6,939 nt of DNA from Verrucomicrobiota bacterium (GTDB taxonomy: Bacteria > Verrucomicrobiota > Verrucomicrobiia > Chthoniobacterales > Terrimicrobiaceae): positions 4,804-11,742 of the forward strand of contig JAPLTI010000080.1 in NCBI GenBank assembly GCA_026398285.1, given 5' to 3'. A program made the position numbers and the translations under genes. Shown piece by piece: positions 1 to 6,939 of this stretch (its first letter is position 1; every line of letters begins with the position of its first letter). Below the pieces are notes generated by a model. The model was not told the DNA's origin, did no database searches, and saw only the letters and a program-made list of their open reading frames with translations.

Positions 1-1884
1 AACAACCTCTGGGTTGGCAACGAGCAGAGGGGTCTCTGCTGGTTTGGCGACAGCGACGAGGGCTGGGTGCCCAACGACGCGACCCCGGCGCACAGCCTCT
101 TCCGCGATGGCAAATCGGTGGTCATCCGCAACCACCTCATCAACCTGCCCAAGGGTGAAAAGGCATTCCTGCTTGATGCGCCGCGCACGGTCAACCTTCA
201 ATACAATGCCACGCCGTTCCGGCACTTCGCCAAGGGCTGGCGCATTACGCAGGTCTCCGCCGCCAATGGCTTCTCAAGCCCCGACTACAAGGCCAACGAG
301 AAGGAAAACAACAAACAATACTTCACGATCCTTAGCATGCCATCGCGCGACACCCAGGAGTGGCCATACTATCTCGCCAAATACAAAGCAGCTGCGGAGA
401 AAATCACTGAGGAAAAGGGTTGGTTCAGCATACGCCCGCGCCTTCAGAAGTTCCTCACCAATCAGATCGCCTTGCGTGGCTACGCGCACAAGACACTGGA
501 ACCAGGGCTCTACGACTATTTCCGCGCTGATTGGAATACCGATAAGGGTGGGGAGACGTTGAAAAAAACCTACCGCGACTACATGGCCTATCTCATGAAC
601 ATGCAGGTTCAACAAGGCGGATGCGCTCATTTCTACTTCGACATCAGCTTCAGTCGCTCCACCGACGCCCTCATCGCAGGGTTGGGTTACCGGCTGCCTG
701 ATGGGCGCGTGCAACCCGGCAGCATGGATGGGCCATTGCGGGAGTGGTATAAGCGCACCTGGGCGATCATGGCCGAGAACGGCCTCTATCCCGGCGGCGT
801 CTCCGGCCACGCTACGAATTCGATCGCGCTGCGCGCCCTGCCATGGACCGACGCGATCCTCGACAGCGAGTATCCGATGAAAAATCCCATCACCGTCTAC
901 CCGATGGACCGGATGATTGCGCTGAGTTGCCCACACAGCTTCGGGGTCAACATCAACCATCTCGGGTTTATGAACCCCGCCTGGGCCTCGTTGCATGACG
1001 CGGGCCAGGGGGACAGTGCCATCCCTTTCAATACCGAACCGTTCCGCCATTTCGGGATCGCCGCCAACGATGTGGTGTTCCTGCCCTACTGGCGTAATAG
1101 CGATGTGGTTAAGCCTGCCGACTCTGGCGTGCTGGCCTCGGTTTGGAAACGCCCCGGAAAAGCGGTGATCCAGGTGCTCAACTACGGGCTCGACCCGGAG
1201 GGGCAGGAGAAGACCCGTTCGGCGAAATTGACCCTCGATCTCAAGGCTCTGGGCGTGCCGGCAGGCGTCAAGCCGGAGCAGATCCGCATTTCGGAGATGC
1301 TGCTGGACGATGGGCATCTTCCCAGTCGATACATGGAGATTTTCGACTGGTATCAGAAACTGCCAGATACCCCGCGGAACCAGTGGGACAAGAATCTCAA
1401 GGTGCGTCCGGCTTCCAACCCGACCATCGACCTGGCCACAGGTGTTATCGATGGCGTGGAGCTTTTCTACCACGACAGCCGATATCTGCTCGTGACCTGG
1501 GACGAGGAGCTCAAGACCGTGCCTGAGGGATTGTTTAGCGAGACCGATAAACTCAGAGCGCTGAATTGGGGGCTGAACCGCTCCGGCACGAAGTCTCTGG
1601 ATGCCAATGCCGCGAGCGCCGTGGTCAAGAACAGCGATCCCGCGGTGCAGGTCAAAGCCTGGACACGCCCGGGCACGGCCATGCTCTTGCTCACCAACAC
1701 AGGTGCCAAGGAATTAGACGCGGAGCTAACCCTCGACTTGGATAAGCTGGGCGTAAAAGTCCCCAAGATTTGGAACGCCTACACCCAAGCCGTCGGCGCG
1801 AAAAAATTCAATGCCGCCACCGGTGAAACAACGGTCAATGTGAAGGGCGGACAAAGTAAGGTGGTATTCGTTGACACCTATTGA
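1..1884 (+). CDS. Putative glycoside hydrolase, DUF6067/GH123-like, 5'-truncated by window edge
   Basis: The frame is open from base 1 and ends at TGA 1882-1884, giving 627 residues. There is no start in the window; the GTG at 67 lies inside a conserved motif and is not the start. Residues 4-15 (W-V-G-N-E-Q-R-G-L-C-W-F) match the end of the N-terminal beta-sandwich of DUF6067/GH123-like proteins. A barrel-like region follows, roughly residues 90-365, with Y-F-D at 212-214, S-G-H-A-T-N at 268-273, P-W-T-D at 281-284 and Y-W at 363-364. The C-terminal part holds two related beta-rich segments (about 377-437 and 549-627), each with W-x-R-P-G and L-T-L-D-L-x-x-L-G-V. The downstream gene encodes a distant paralogue. 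Family knowledge suggests polysaccharide or glycoconjugate cleavage, but most members are uncharacterised and the substrate is unknown. The signal peptide, if any, lies upstream. The family assignment is fairly secure; hydrolase activity is inferred. Confidence 0.85.
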   Translation, partial: NNLWVGNEQRGLCWFGDSDEGWVPNDATPAHSLFRDGKSVVIRNHLINLPKGEKAFLLDAPRTVNLQYNATPFRHFAKGWRITQVSAANGFSSPDYKANEKENNKQYFTILSMPSRDTQEWPYYLAKYKAAAEKITEEKGWFSIRPRLQKFLTNQIALRGYAHKTLEPGLYDYFRADWNTDKGGETLKKTYRDYMAYLMNMQVQQGGCAHFYFDISFSRSTDALIAGLGYRLPDGRVQPGSMDGPLREWYKRTWAIMAENGLYPGGVSGHATNSIALRALPWTDAILDSEYPMKNPITVYPMDRMIALSCPHSFGVNINHLGFMNPAWASLHDAGQGDSAIPFNTEPFRHFGIAANDVVFLPYWRNSDVVKPADSGVLASVWKRPGKAVIQVLNYGLDPEGQEKTRSAKLTLDLKALGVPAGVKPEQIRISEMLLDDGHLPSRYMEIFDWYQKLPDTPRNQWDKNLKVRPASNPTIDLATGVIDGVELFYHDSRYLLVTWDEELKTVPEGLFSETDKLRALNWGLNRSGTKSLDANAASAVVKNSDPAVQVKAWTRPGTAMLLLTNTGAKELDAELTLDLDKLGVKVPKIWNAYTQAVGAKKFNAATGETTVNVKGGQSKVVFVDTY

Positions 1885-1907
1885 ATGAGGGGAAACTCAT
1901 CTCATTC
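1883..1907 (+). terminator. Short hairpin at the end of the first gene, possible weak terminator or mRNA 3' structure
   Basis: GAATGAG at 1883-1889 pairs perfectly with CTCATTC at 1901-1907 around an 11-base loop. ATGAG (1885-1889) can alternatively pair with CTCAT at 1896-1900. The stem overlaps the TGA stop of the upstream gene. The sequence after it (CTTATTTG) has only a weak run of T, and the stem is AT-rich, so intrinsic termination would be inefficient. It may instead protect the mRNA 3' end, or be chance. Confidence 0.25.
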
Positions 1908-2014
1908 CTTATTTGAAGTCGTCAAAACCGTTATCAAACAAACCCCGTAAATCTCAATTGGCGTTGAATGTTCTAATTCGAGCAGAAATGCCTATAAATC
2001 CAAAAAAGCGCATC

Positions 2015-5000
2015 ATGAAACACGCATTTATATTTTTGAATATAATCCTCCTCTTAGGCCTAAACTGTCTGGCTGAGACCCACGAGGAAATGGTCAAGCG
2101 TGTCGGGCTCGATCCACTGGCCTTCTCGCAAGGAAAGCTCGATCCCGGCAAGCTGTTGGGCCTTCGGCTCTGGCTCAAGGGAGATGCGGGCATTACGAGT
2201 GATGCGGATGGCCGGGTCTCGGCGTGGGGGGATTCCGATCGCGGGGTAACGGTGTCGCAGACGATCCCTCAACAGCAGCCCGTGTTGGTGAAAGGTGCCC
2301 AGAACGGGCAGCCCGCGGTGCGTTTCGGAGGCAATCCTGTCTCTCTGGCGGCCAAGGATTTCGCCCTCGGAGGAAACAGCCTCTCGGCGGTCATAGTGGC
2401 ACGGGTCGCGAAGACCAGCCACTTCGGAGGGTTTCTCTCTTTTGGGCCACCTGACAAGACATACATGCCACCATTTCGCTTCGGCCAATTCTCCGGCTCA
2501 GGCAAGCTCGAGCTTGGTAGCGGCCCGGACGACCGAAGCCCACTCCTGCCTGGCAGCGGTTTCGTGGTTTTGCAGGCCGATTACGATGCGGCGGCGCAAC
2601 GATTCTCTCTCTACCACAATGGCGGCCTGATCGGTTCTTCCGTCCTGCCGCGGGAATTGCCCGCCACTGGCCCGCTGGCTCTCGGCGGCAATCTGATCGG
2701 CGATATCGCCGAGGTGCTGGTCTTCAACGCCGTTCCGAATAAGGCGACGCGTGCGGCCCTCACGTCGCACCTGCTCGAGAAATACGGCCTGTCGGTAGAA
2801 GCGTATATCACTCCGCTGGCAAGCCAGTTGCCGTTTGCCTACTACCCTTCCTCGAGCGAGATCGAGGTGGCATTCGACAAGGAAAGTCCCCTGCTGCGCG
2901 AGTATTTCGGGGCCGCGCCTACCCCGCCCACCCCGCCGACTGCGGCCGAAGCAGGACTCGCCTACGCGTATTACACCAATCTGCCAGACATCAAGGCACT
3001 GCCCGACTTTTCGAAACTCACGCCGCAGAAGACCGGCGTGACGGCCGGGCTTTCGCTGGCGCCCACGAGCGACGGCACGACGTTCGAGGGGGAGTTCAAA
3101 AAGCCCACCGCAGTCATTTACAAGGGCTTTCTGGAGGTGCCGGAGGCAGGCGTCTACACCTTTTATCTCCGCCAATACGGCGTGGCGCAGCTCTTCGTGG
3201 GCGACCGGCTCGTGGTGGATCAGCTGACTGGCCAATTCGGGCCGGTCTGGAAGCAGCGGGGAGGCGTGATCGCGCTTGCCGCCGGGAAGTATCCGATCAC
3301 GCTGGCGGCCAAGGTGTATAACCGCGTGCCCGAACTGCCGCAGGATCTGGTCACCTTCTCCGTCAGCGGATCCATCCCCGCCGCCATTCCCGCCGCACGG
3401 TTGAGCCACGAGAGTGCCGGGGACTGGAAACTTCCTGCGGTGGCCGCCACCAAGCCCTCGGCGCTCCCGGACGCCCTCGACGCGCTCAAACAAGTGAAGG
3501 TGCGCGTCGTCTCGCTCAAGGACGGGAAGGCGGTCAAGACCTTCACGCTGCCTCTCGACTCCGGCGGCAGGGGCCAGTCGCGGTTCAAGCTGCCGGAGCT
3601 GGCCGATGGCGAGTATGCCGTCGATTGGCTGGTGGATGGAAAAGCGGTGCGCTCGACCCAGACCTTTGCCCGCCGCCATTTCCCTTTTGAGAAAAACGAG
3701 ATCGGACTCGAGCACAAGGTCTATCCGCCCTTCGTGCCGGTCGAGGTGAAGGCGAATACGGTGTCGGTCGTGGACCGCGACTATAAGGTCAATGCGCTTG
3801 GTCTTTTTGACAGCGTGATCTCGAAAGGGAAGGAATTGCTTGCCCAGCCGATGCGTCTGGTCGTCGAGGATGCAGCCGGAAAGCAGATCGACTGGACGCC
3901 GGGCAAGGTGGCTGGCAAGGCGATTCATCCCGATGAGGCGACATTCACCGGCACGGCAGAGTCGGCGGTGGGGAGCCTGAAGTCCTCGGTCACCGTGGAG
4001 GAGGATGGCTGCGCACGCGTTACCTGGCAGATCGACCCCTCCAAGGCACCGTTCGAGGTCGGCCGGATGTATCTGGAGATCGAGTTGCCCGATGCCGCCG
4101 CTCCCTTCTTCCACTACACCGCCAACGACTCTCATCGGCACTGCTATGCGGGCAAGACGCCGCGGGGCGGGAAAATCACCTGGCAGCTCGACCAGAGCTG
4201 GGTGCCCTGCGCCTGGAAGGCCGAGCCCGGCCCGGTCGATGGCGTGATCTGGGATTCCACGAAGATCAGGTATTGGACGCCCAACAACCACGACAACTTC
4301 TGCCCCTACATCTGGCTCGGCGCCGAGGAGCGTGGGCTCGCCTGGTTTGCCGGCACGGACCACGGGTATGTCAACGACGGTCGCGAGCCGGTGCAGACGC
4401 TCTCCCGCGAGGGCGACAAGGTGGTGCTGCGCGTCTACTTCATCCAGCAGCCGACCGCACTCGACAAGCCGCTCAGCTACACGTTCGGCCTGCAGGCGAG
4501 CCCGACCAAGCCCCTGCGCCCCGACTGGCGCACGCACCAGGTGCCGGGCGGCGGCGGCTGCTCGGTGAATGTCTGGGGCGGCTACCTCTCCTCGGATAAA
4601 TATCCCGACGGCGCCGATTTCACGATCGTCGACAAGGTTCAGGAGGCGCGCAAGACCGGCACGGTGGACGAGGCATTTTTCAAGGAGAAGGACAAGACCC
4701 GCGTCTGGCCGGACATGAAGATCCAGTTTGACAGCCCCTGGCTTCCCGATGTGCTGCGGTTTGCCGGCACGGCCGCCAGCGACTTCAAACGCGGAACCCC
4801 CAAGGTCTGGTCCGTCACCTATTTCGAGGAGCACAACACCAATCCACGCTGCGCTGAATGGCAGGTCTTTCAAGACGAATGGGCAAACTGCGAGTTTCAC
4901 CGTTTTCAGAAGGGCGACTTCACCTGGAGCCAAGCCGCTCGGAGCTACCGTGACTTCGCGCTCTACTACGCCAATGAATGGATGAAGCGCGGCGTGAGCC

Positions 5001-6538
5001 TCTATTTCGACAATACGCAGCACCGAGAGGTGACCAATCCCTACAACCAGGGCTTTGTCGGCCGCACGAGCACGATCTGGGAGCAGCGCGACTACTTCAA
5101 GCGCATCTGGAAGCGGATGACGGCGTTGAATCTCTCCGGCGAGCTGCCCTACGAGCTCGACTTCACCGGACACATCACCAACGTCCAGACCATTCCGCAA
5201 AATACCTGGTTCACCGCCGAACTCGACCTGGAGCAGGACTACCGCGTGGATATGTCCCGGAAGGCCCCGGACTGGATGGGGCAAGCAGCAGCTGGTCTGG
5301 GTGGCGCTCATTCCGGATATCGCCTGCCATTTCCACCCGACTACACCCGGGCGATGACGATCGGCCGCACGGTCGGCACCATTCCGCACATCATGTCGAT
5401 GCTGTCGAACTTTGGTTCCGGATTCAGCGATCGTGAGTTTTTGGCCAAGATGCCTGCAGTGCAATGGCGGTCGGAAAAAGGAATGCAGCTCGTCCACGAG
5501 ATAGAGCGCCCGTCGTTGCCACCTACCTGGGGCCCTGACAAACGCGGGCTGCGGCTGTCGGAATATCTCGCATGGTTCGGATACGGTCGGCCCGGGGTCG
5601 TCGTGCACAACTATTGGGAGGACCAGCCGTTCGTCTCCGTCAGCGATCCCGAAGTGACCTGGCTCGCGCTAAGCCGCAAGACGGCCCCAGAGGGGATGCT
5701 TCTCCTGCAAAGTTATAACACGGATCCGGTTACTGTGACCGTCCGTTTCCCGAACGGTGCGGCTATGATGGATCTCTTCACCCGCGAGCTTTTCACGGCC
5801 GACGCCAAGGGGGCAGTCGCGATTCCGCTGGCCGGCATTTACGGCACGCGCTTGCTGGCGGTGGCGAAGGACCGCAAGGAGTTGCCCGCCACGCCTGCGG
5901 CAGGCGATCTCGTATTCGATGACTTCGAACTCGGCCTGTCGAGTGCGCTCAAACTCATGCGCTCCAATATGGCGGTGGTGGACGATGAGCAGCAGTCCGG
6001 CAACCACGTCTTGCGGATCAAGCCTGGTAATCCCGGGCATGAGCGTATGGCTGTCGAGAATCCCGAGGCAATCGCGCCCGGCGATAAGAACCTCTCCTTC
6101 CGCTTCCGCCTGCCCGTCCTGCCGGAGAAGGCCGGAGCTTGCGGCCTTTTGAGCGTGGTTTACCTCTACTCCAAGGAGTATCCCAACGATTGCTGCTACG
6201 AACTGCGGTTGCAGGTCAGGCGGGACGCCGACGGCACGGCGGCATTGGTGGTCGATAAGGTCCGGGCACTGCGCGAAGGCAAGGAAGAGCAGTTTGCCGA
6301 AGTGGGCGCGAACCTGATCGGCAAGCCGCTCTCCGGCATTCCTGTGGATACCCAGTGGCATCGGCTCACCATCGAGACGCGTGGCTCGCGCCATGTCATC
6401 CGGGTGGACGACACGGTCGTGCTCGAGGGCACGAGCGACGCCAGCATGACGGGCGGCTTCTCGGTCGGCCCCGGCTGGGGATCGGATCTGCCTCTGCCTT
6501 ATGTCGAGATTGACGATCTCAAATTCCAGAAACGGTGA
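2015..6538 (+). CDS. Secreted multidomain putative glycoside hydrolase (LamG-PA14-DUF6067/GH123-like-LamG-like), 1507 residues
   Basis: A TTG at 1913 and an ATG at 1988 are in frame upstream. ATG 2015 is chosen because it begins a clear signal peptide (M-K-H, a hydrophobic stretch, likely cleavage after C-L-A at residue 20) and the bases before it are AT-richer, non-coding in character. No good Shine-Dalgarno precedes any of the three. Domains: a LamG/concanavalin-like module at about 50-260 (starts L-R-L-W-L-K-G-D-A-G, ends G-D-I-A-E-V-L-V-F and E-K-Y-G-L); a proline-rich linker at about 302-309; a PA14-like module at about 311-455 (Y-K-G-F-L-E-V-P-E-A-G-V-Y-T-F, L-F-V-G-D); an Ig-like stretch at about 487-555; a DUF6067/GH123-like beta-sandwich at about 556-836, with W-L-G-A-E-E-R-G-L-A-W-F at 767-778; a barrel at about 837-1211 with Y-F-D at 997-999, T-G-H-I-T-N at 1051-1056 and Y-W-E-D at 1200-1203; a small beta domain to about 1286; and a C-terminal concanavalin/DUF1080-like module at about 1299-1507. 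It is likely exported. LamG and PA14 modules commonly bind sugars. The substrate is unknown and hydrolase activity is inferred. Confidence 0.88.
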   Translation: MKHAFIFLNIILLLGLNCLAETHEEMVKRVGLDPLAFSQGKLDPGKLLGLRLWLKGDAGITSDADGRVSAWGDSDRGVTVSQTIPQQQPVLVKGAQNGQPAVRFGGNPVSLAAKDFALGGNSLSAVIVARVAKTSHFGGFLSFGPPDKTYMPPFRFGQFSGSGKLELGSGPDDRSPLLPGSGFVVLQADYDAAAQRFSLYHNGGLIGSSVLPRELPATGPLALGGNLIGDIAEVLVFNAVPNKATRAALTSHLLEKYGLSVEAYITPLASQLPFAYYPSSSEIEVAFDKESPLLREYFGAAPTPPTPPTAAEAGLAYAYYTNLPDIKALPDFSKLTPQKTGVTAGLSLAPTSDGTTFEGEFKKPTAVIYKGFLEVPEAGVYTFYLRQYGVAQLFVGDRLVVDQLTGQFGPVWKQRGGVIALAAGKYPITLAAKVYNRVPELPQDLVTFSVSGSIPAAIPAARLSHESAGDWKLPAVAATKPSALPDALDALKQVKVRVVSLKDGKAVKTFTLPLDSGGRGQSRFKLPELADGEYAVDWLVDGKAVRSTQTFARRHFPFEKNEIGLEHKVYPPFVPVEVKANTVSVVDRDYKVNALGLFDSVISKGKELLAQPMRLVVEDAAGKQIDWTPGKVAGKAIHPDEATFTGTAESAVGSLKSSVTVEEDGCARVTWQIDPSKAPFEVGRMYLEIELPDAAAPFFHYTANDSHRHCYAGKTPRGGKITWQLDQSWVPCAWKAEPGPVDGVIWDSTKIRYWTPNNHDNFCPYIWLGAEERGLAWFAGTDHGYVNDGREPVQTLSREGDKVVLRVYFIQQPTALDKPLSYTFGLQASPTKPLRPDWRTHQVPGGGGCSVNVWGGYLSSDKYPDGADFTIVDKVQEARKTGTVDEAFFKEKDKTRVWPDMKIQFDSPWLPDVLRFAGTAASDFKRGTPKVWSVTYFEEHNTNPRCAEWQVFQDEWANCEFHRFQKGDFTWSQAARSYRDFALYYANEWMKRGVSLYFDNTQHREVTNPYNQGFVGRTSTIWEQRDYFKRIWKRMTALNLSGELPYELDFTGHITNVQTIPQNTWFTAELDLEQDYRVDMSRKAPDWMGQAAAGLGGAHSGYRLPFPPDYTRAMTIGRTVGTIPHIMSMLSNFGSGFSDREFLAKMPAVQWRSEKGMQLVHEIERPSLPPTWGPDKRGLRLSEYLAWFGYGRPGVVVHNYWEDQPFVSVSDPEVTWLALSRKTAPEGMLLLQSYNTDPVTVTVRFPNGAAMMDLFTRELFTADAKGAVAIPLAGIYGTRLLAVAKDRKELPATPAAGDLVFDDFELGLSSALKLMRSNMAVVDDEQQSGNHVLRIKPGNPGHERMAVENPEAIAPGDKNLSFRFRLPVLPEKAGACGLLSVVYLYSKEYPNDCCYELRLQVRRDADGTAALVVDKVRALREGKEEQFAEVGANLIGKPLSGIPVDTQWHRLTIETRGSRHVIRVDDTVVLEGTSDASMTGGFSVGPGWGSDLPLPYVEIDDLKFQKR

Positions 6539-6541
6539 GTT

Positions 6542-6682
6542 ATGCAAATAAAAACAATAACGCCCGCATCACCCTTCCTCGCCGACGATTGGCCGGGTAT
6601 TGAGAAGATCGCGCAATTCCAGGCGAACAATGCGGAGGCGAAAAAGCACTAAGCCAAGGACCGGCAACTGAAAAAATTATGA
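6542..6682 (+). pseudogene. Remnant of a small or truncated gene, interrupted by an in-frame TAA
   Basis: An ATG at 6542, three bases after the previous stop, opens 36 codons ending at TAA 6650-6652. The same frame then runs nine more codons to TGA 6680-6682, which overlaps the ATG of the next gene as ATGA. The encoded peptide looks protein-like (D-D-W-P-G-I-E-K, then Q-A-N-N-A-E-A-K-K-H, stop, A-K-D-R-Q-L-K-K-L) and has GC-rich codons after about residue 8. I do not firmly recognise it. The pattern D-W-x(n)-N-A-x-A followed by a basic stretch resembles the region just before the G-D-S motif in some SGNH/GDSL hydrolases, so it could be the leftover 5' end of such a gene, but this is weak. It could also be a genuine 36-residue peptide or plain leader sequence. 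Confidence 0.3.
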
Positions 6683-6939
6683 TCGAGAATGAAATATCGT
6701 CAAACGAACGTGCTTTTACGTGCGGTGTTGGCAGGTTGCGGCTCACTGCCTATGAGCCGGGAGTGACACATGTTTTCTTCCAGACCGGTGACCTTCAGAC
6801 GGCTTCGCCGATGTGGGGGATCCTGCCGCCTCCGGAGGTGTTCCCCAAACTTGCGATCGAGGAGTTGGATGATTGCTGGCGGGTGGGCGACGGGGAACTT
6901 TTCATCGATGTGAATCGCTTTTCCGGCAACTTGACGGTG
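6679..6939 (+). CDS. Probable GH31 family alpha-glycosidase, N-terminal part only
   Basis: ATG 6679 opens 87 codons that run to the window edge. The frame extends upstream only to the TGA at 6601-6603 and has no ATG, GTG or TTG between that stop and 6679. No convincing Shine-Dalgarno is present; an AAGGA sits about 18 bases upstream, which is too far. The ATGA overlap suggests coupling to an earlier reading frame. The peptide resembles the N-terminal galactose-mutarotase-like beta-sandwich of GH31 enzymes (alpha-glucosidase, alpha-xylosidase and relatives): G-V-G-R-L-R-L-T-A-Y-E-P-G-V at residues 16-29, A-S-P-M-W-G at 42-47, then G-E-L-F-I-D-V-N-R-F-S-G-N-L-T-V at 72-87, matching the usual beta strand, turn and strand before a 'tG.l.v' step. 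The catalytic barrel with its Asp nucleophile lies outside the window, so family and specificity are unproven. There is no signal peptide, so a cytoplasmic location is likely, in contrast to the secreted upstream enzyme. Confidence 0.6.
   Translation, partial: MIENEISSNERAFTCGVGRLRLTAYEPGVTHVFFQTGDLQTASPMWGILPPPEVFPKLAIEELDDCWRVGDGELFIDVNRFSGNLTV

Noticed and set aside
14..562. Open frame of 182 codons on the + strand
   Set aside because: It overlaps the first gene out of frame. Its product is rich in Arg, Ser and Thr, which fits a shifted reading of the real gene.
274..1473. Antisense open frame of 399 codons (- strand)
   Set aside because: It is opposite the conserved barrel of the first gene, with low-complexity, His/Arg/Val-rich composition and no recognisable motif.
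1885..1950. 21-codon frame beginning with ATG immediately after the first gene's TGA
   Set aside because: It has no ribosome-binding site, an ordinary AT-rich composition and no recognisable peptide features, and it overlaps the hairpin. Most likely chance.
1971..1998. Possible promoter, TTCTAA then TATAAA with a 16-base gap
   Set aside because: The -35-like element is very poor, and TATAAA is expected by chance in an AT-rich gap. Not enough to call a promoter.
2038..2068. Possible lipoprotein signal around the Cys at residue 18 of the large protein
   Set aside because: The residues before Cys are G-L-N, which do not fit the usual lipobox (Leu at -3, small residues at -1). An ordinary signal peptidase I site after C-L-A fits better.
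2498..5608. Very long antisense open frame (1036 codons, - strand)
   Set aside because: It lies opposite the LamG/PA14/DUF6067 coding sequence. Its product is rich in Arg, His, Leu and Gly with no recognisable domain, as expected for the shadow frame of a GC-rich gene.
5669..6547. Antisense open frame of 292 codons (- strand)
   Set aside because: It is opposite the C-terminal concanavalin-like domain of the large gene and has no recognisable domain; it is a shadow frame.

Overview
The window looks like part of a carbohydrate-degradation locus. The likely source is a moderately GC-rich bacterium of the Planctomycetes-Verrucomicrobia-Lentisphaerae group. That is an inference from the protein types: large secreted proteins combining LamG-like and PA14-like modules with a DUF6067/GH123-like core are typical there. 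No rRNA, tRNA or phylogenetic marker gene is present to confirm it.

Three protein genes and one apparent gene remnant all lie on the + strand. (1) Bases 1-1884 hold the 3' part, 627 codons, of a DUF6067/GH123-like putative glycoside hydrolase whose start lies upstream. (2) After a 130-base AT-richer gap, 2015-6538 encodes a complete secreted protein of 1507 residues. Its order is signal peptide, LamG-like domain, PA14-like domain, DUF6067/GH123-like beta-sandwich plus barrel, and a C-terminal concanavalin-like domain. (3) A short reading frame at 6542-6682, broken by one in-frame TAA, looks like the leftover 5' end of a lost gene. (4) From 6679 to the window edge is the N-terminus (87 codons) of a probable GH31 alpha-glycosidase, with no signal peptide. 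Its ATG overlaps the last stop codon of the remnant frame.

The two large genes are distant tandem paralogues. Both have a W-[VL]-G-x-E-x-R-G-L-x-W-F segment, a Y-F-D strand end, an [ST]-G-H-x-T-N motif and a late Y-W. They differ strongly in accessory domains. A reasonable model is that the secreted enzyme or enzymes bind and cut a polysaccharide or glycoconjugate outside the cytoplasm, and the GH31 enzyme trims imported oligosaccharides inside. The substrate cannot be read from the sequence. No transporter, sulfatase, regulator, mobile element, CRISPR array or RNA gene is visible.
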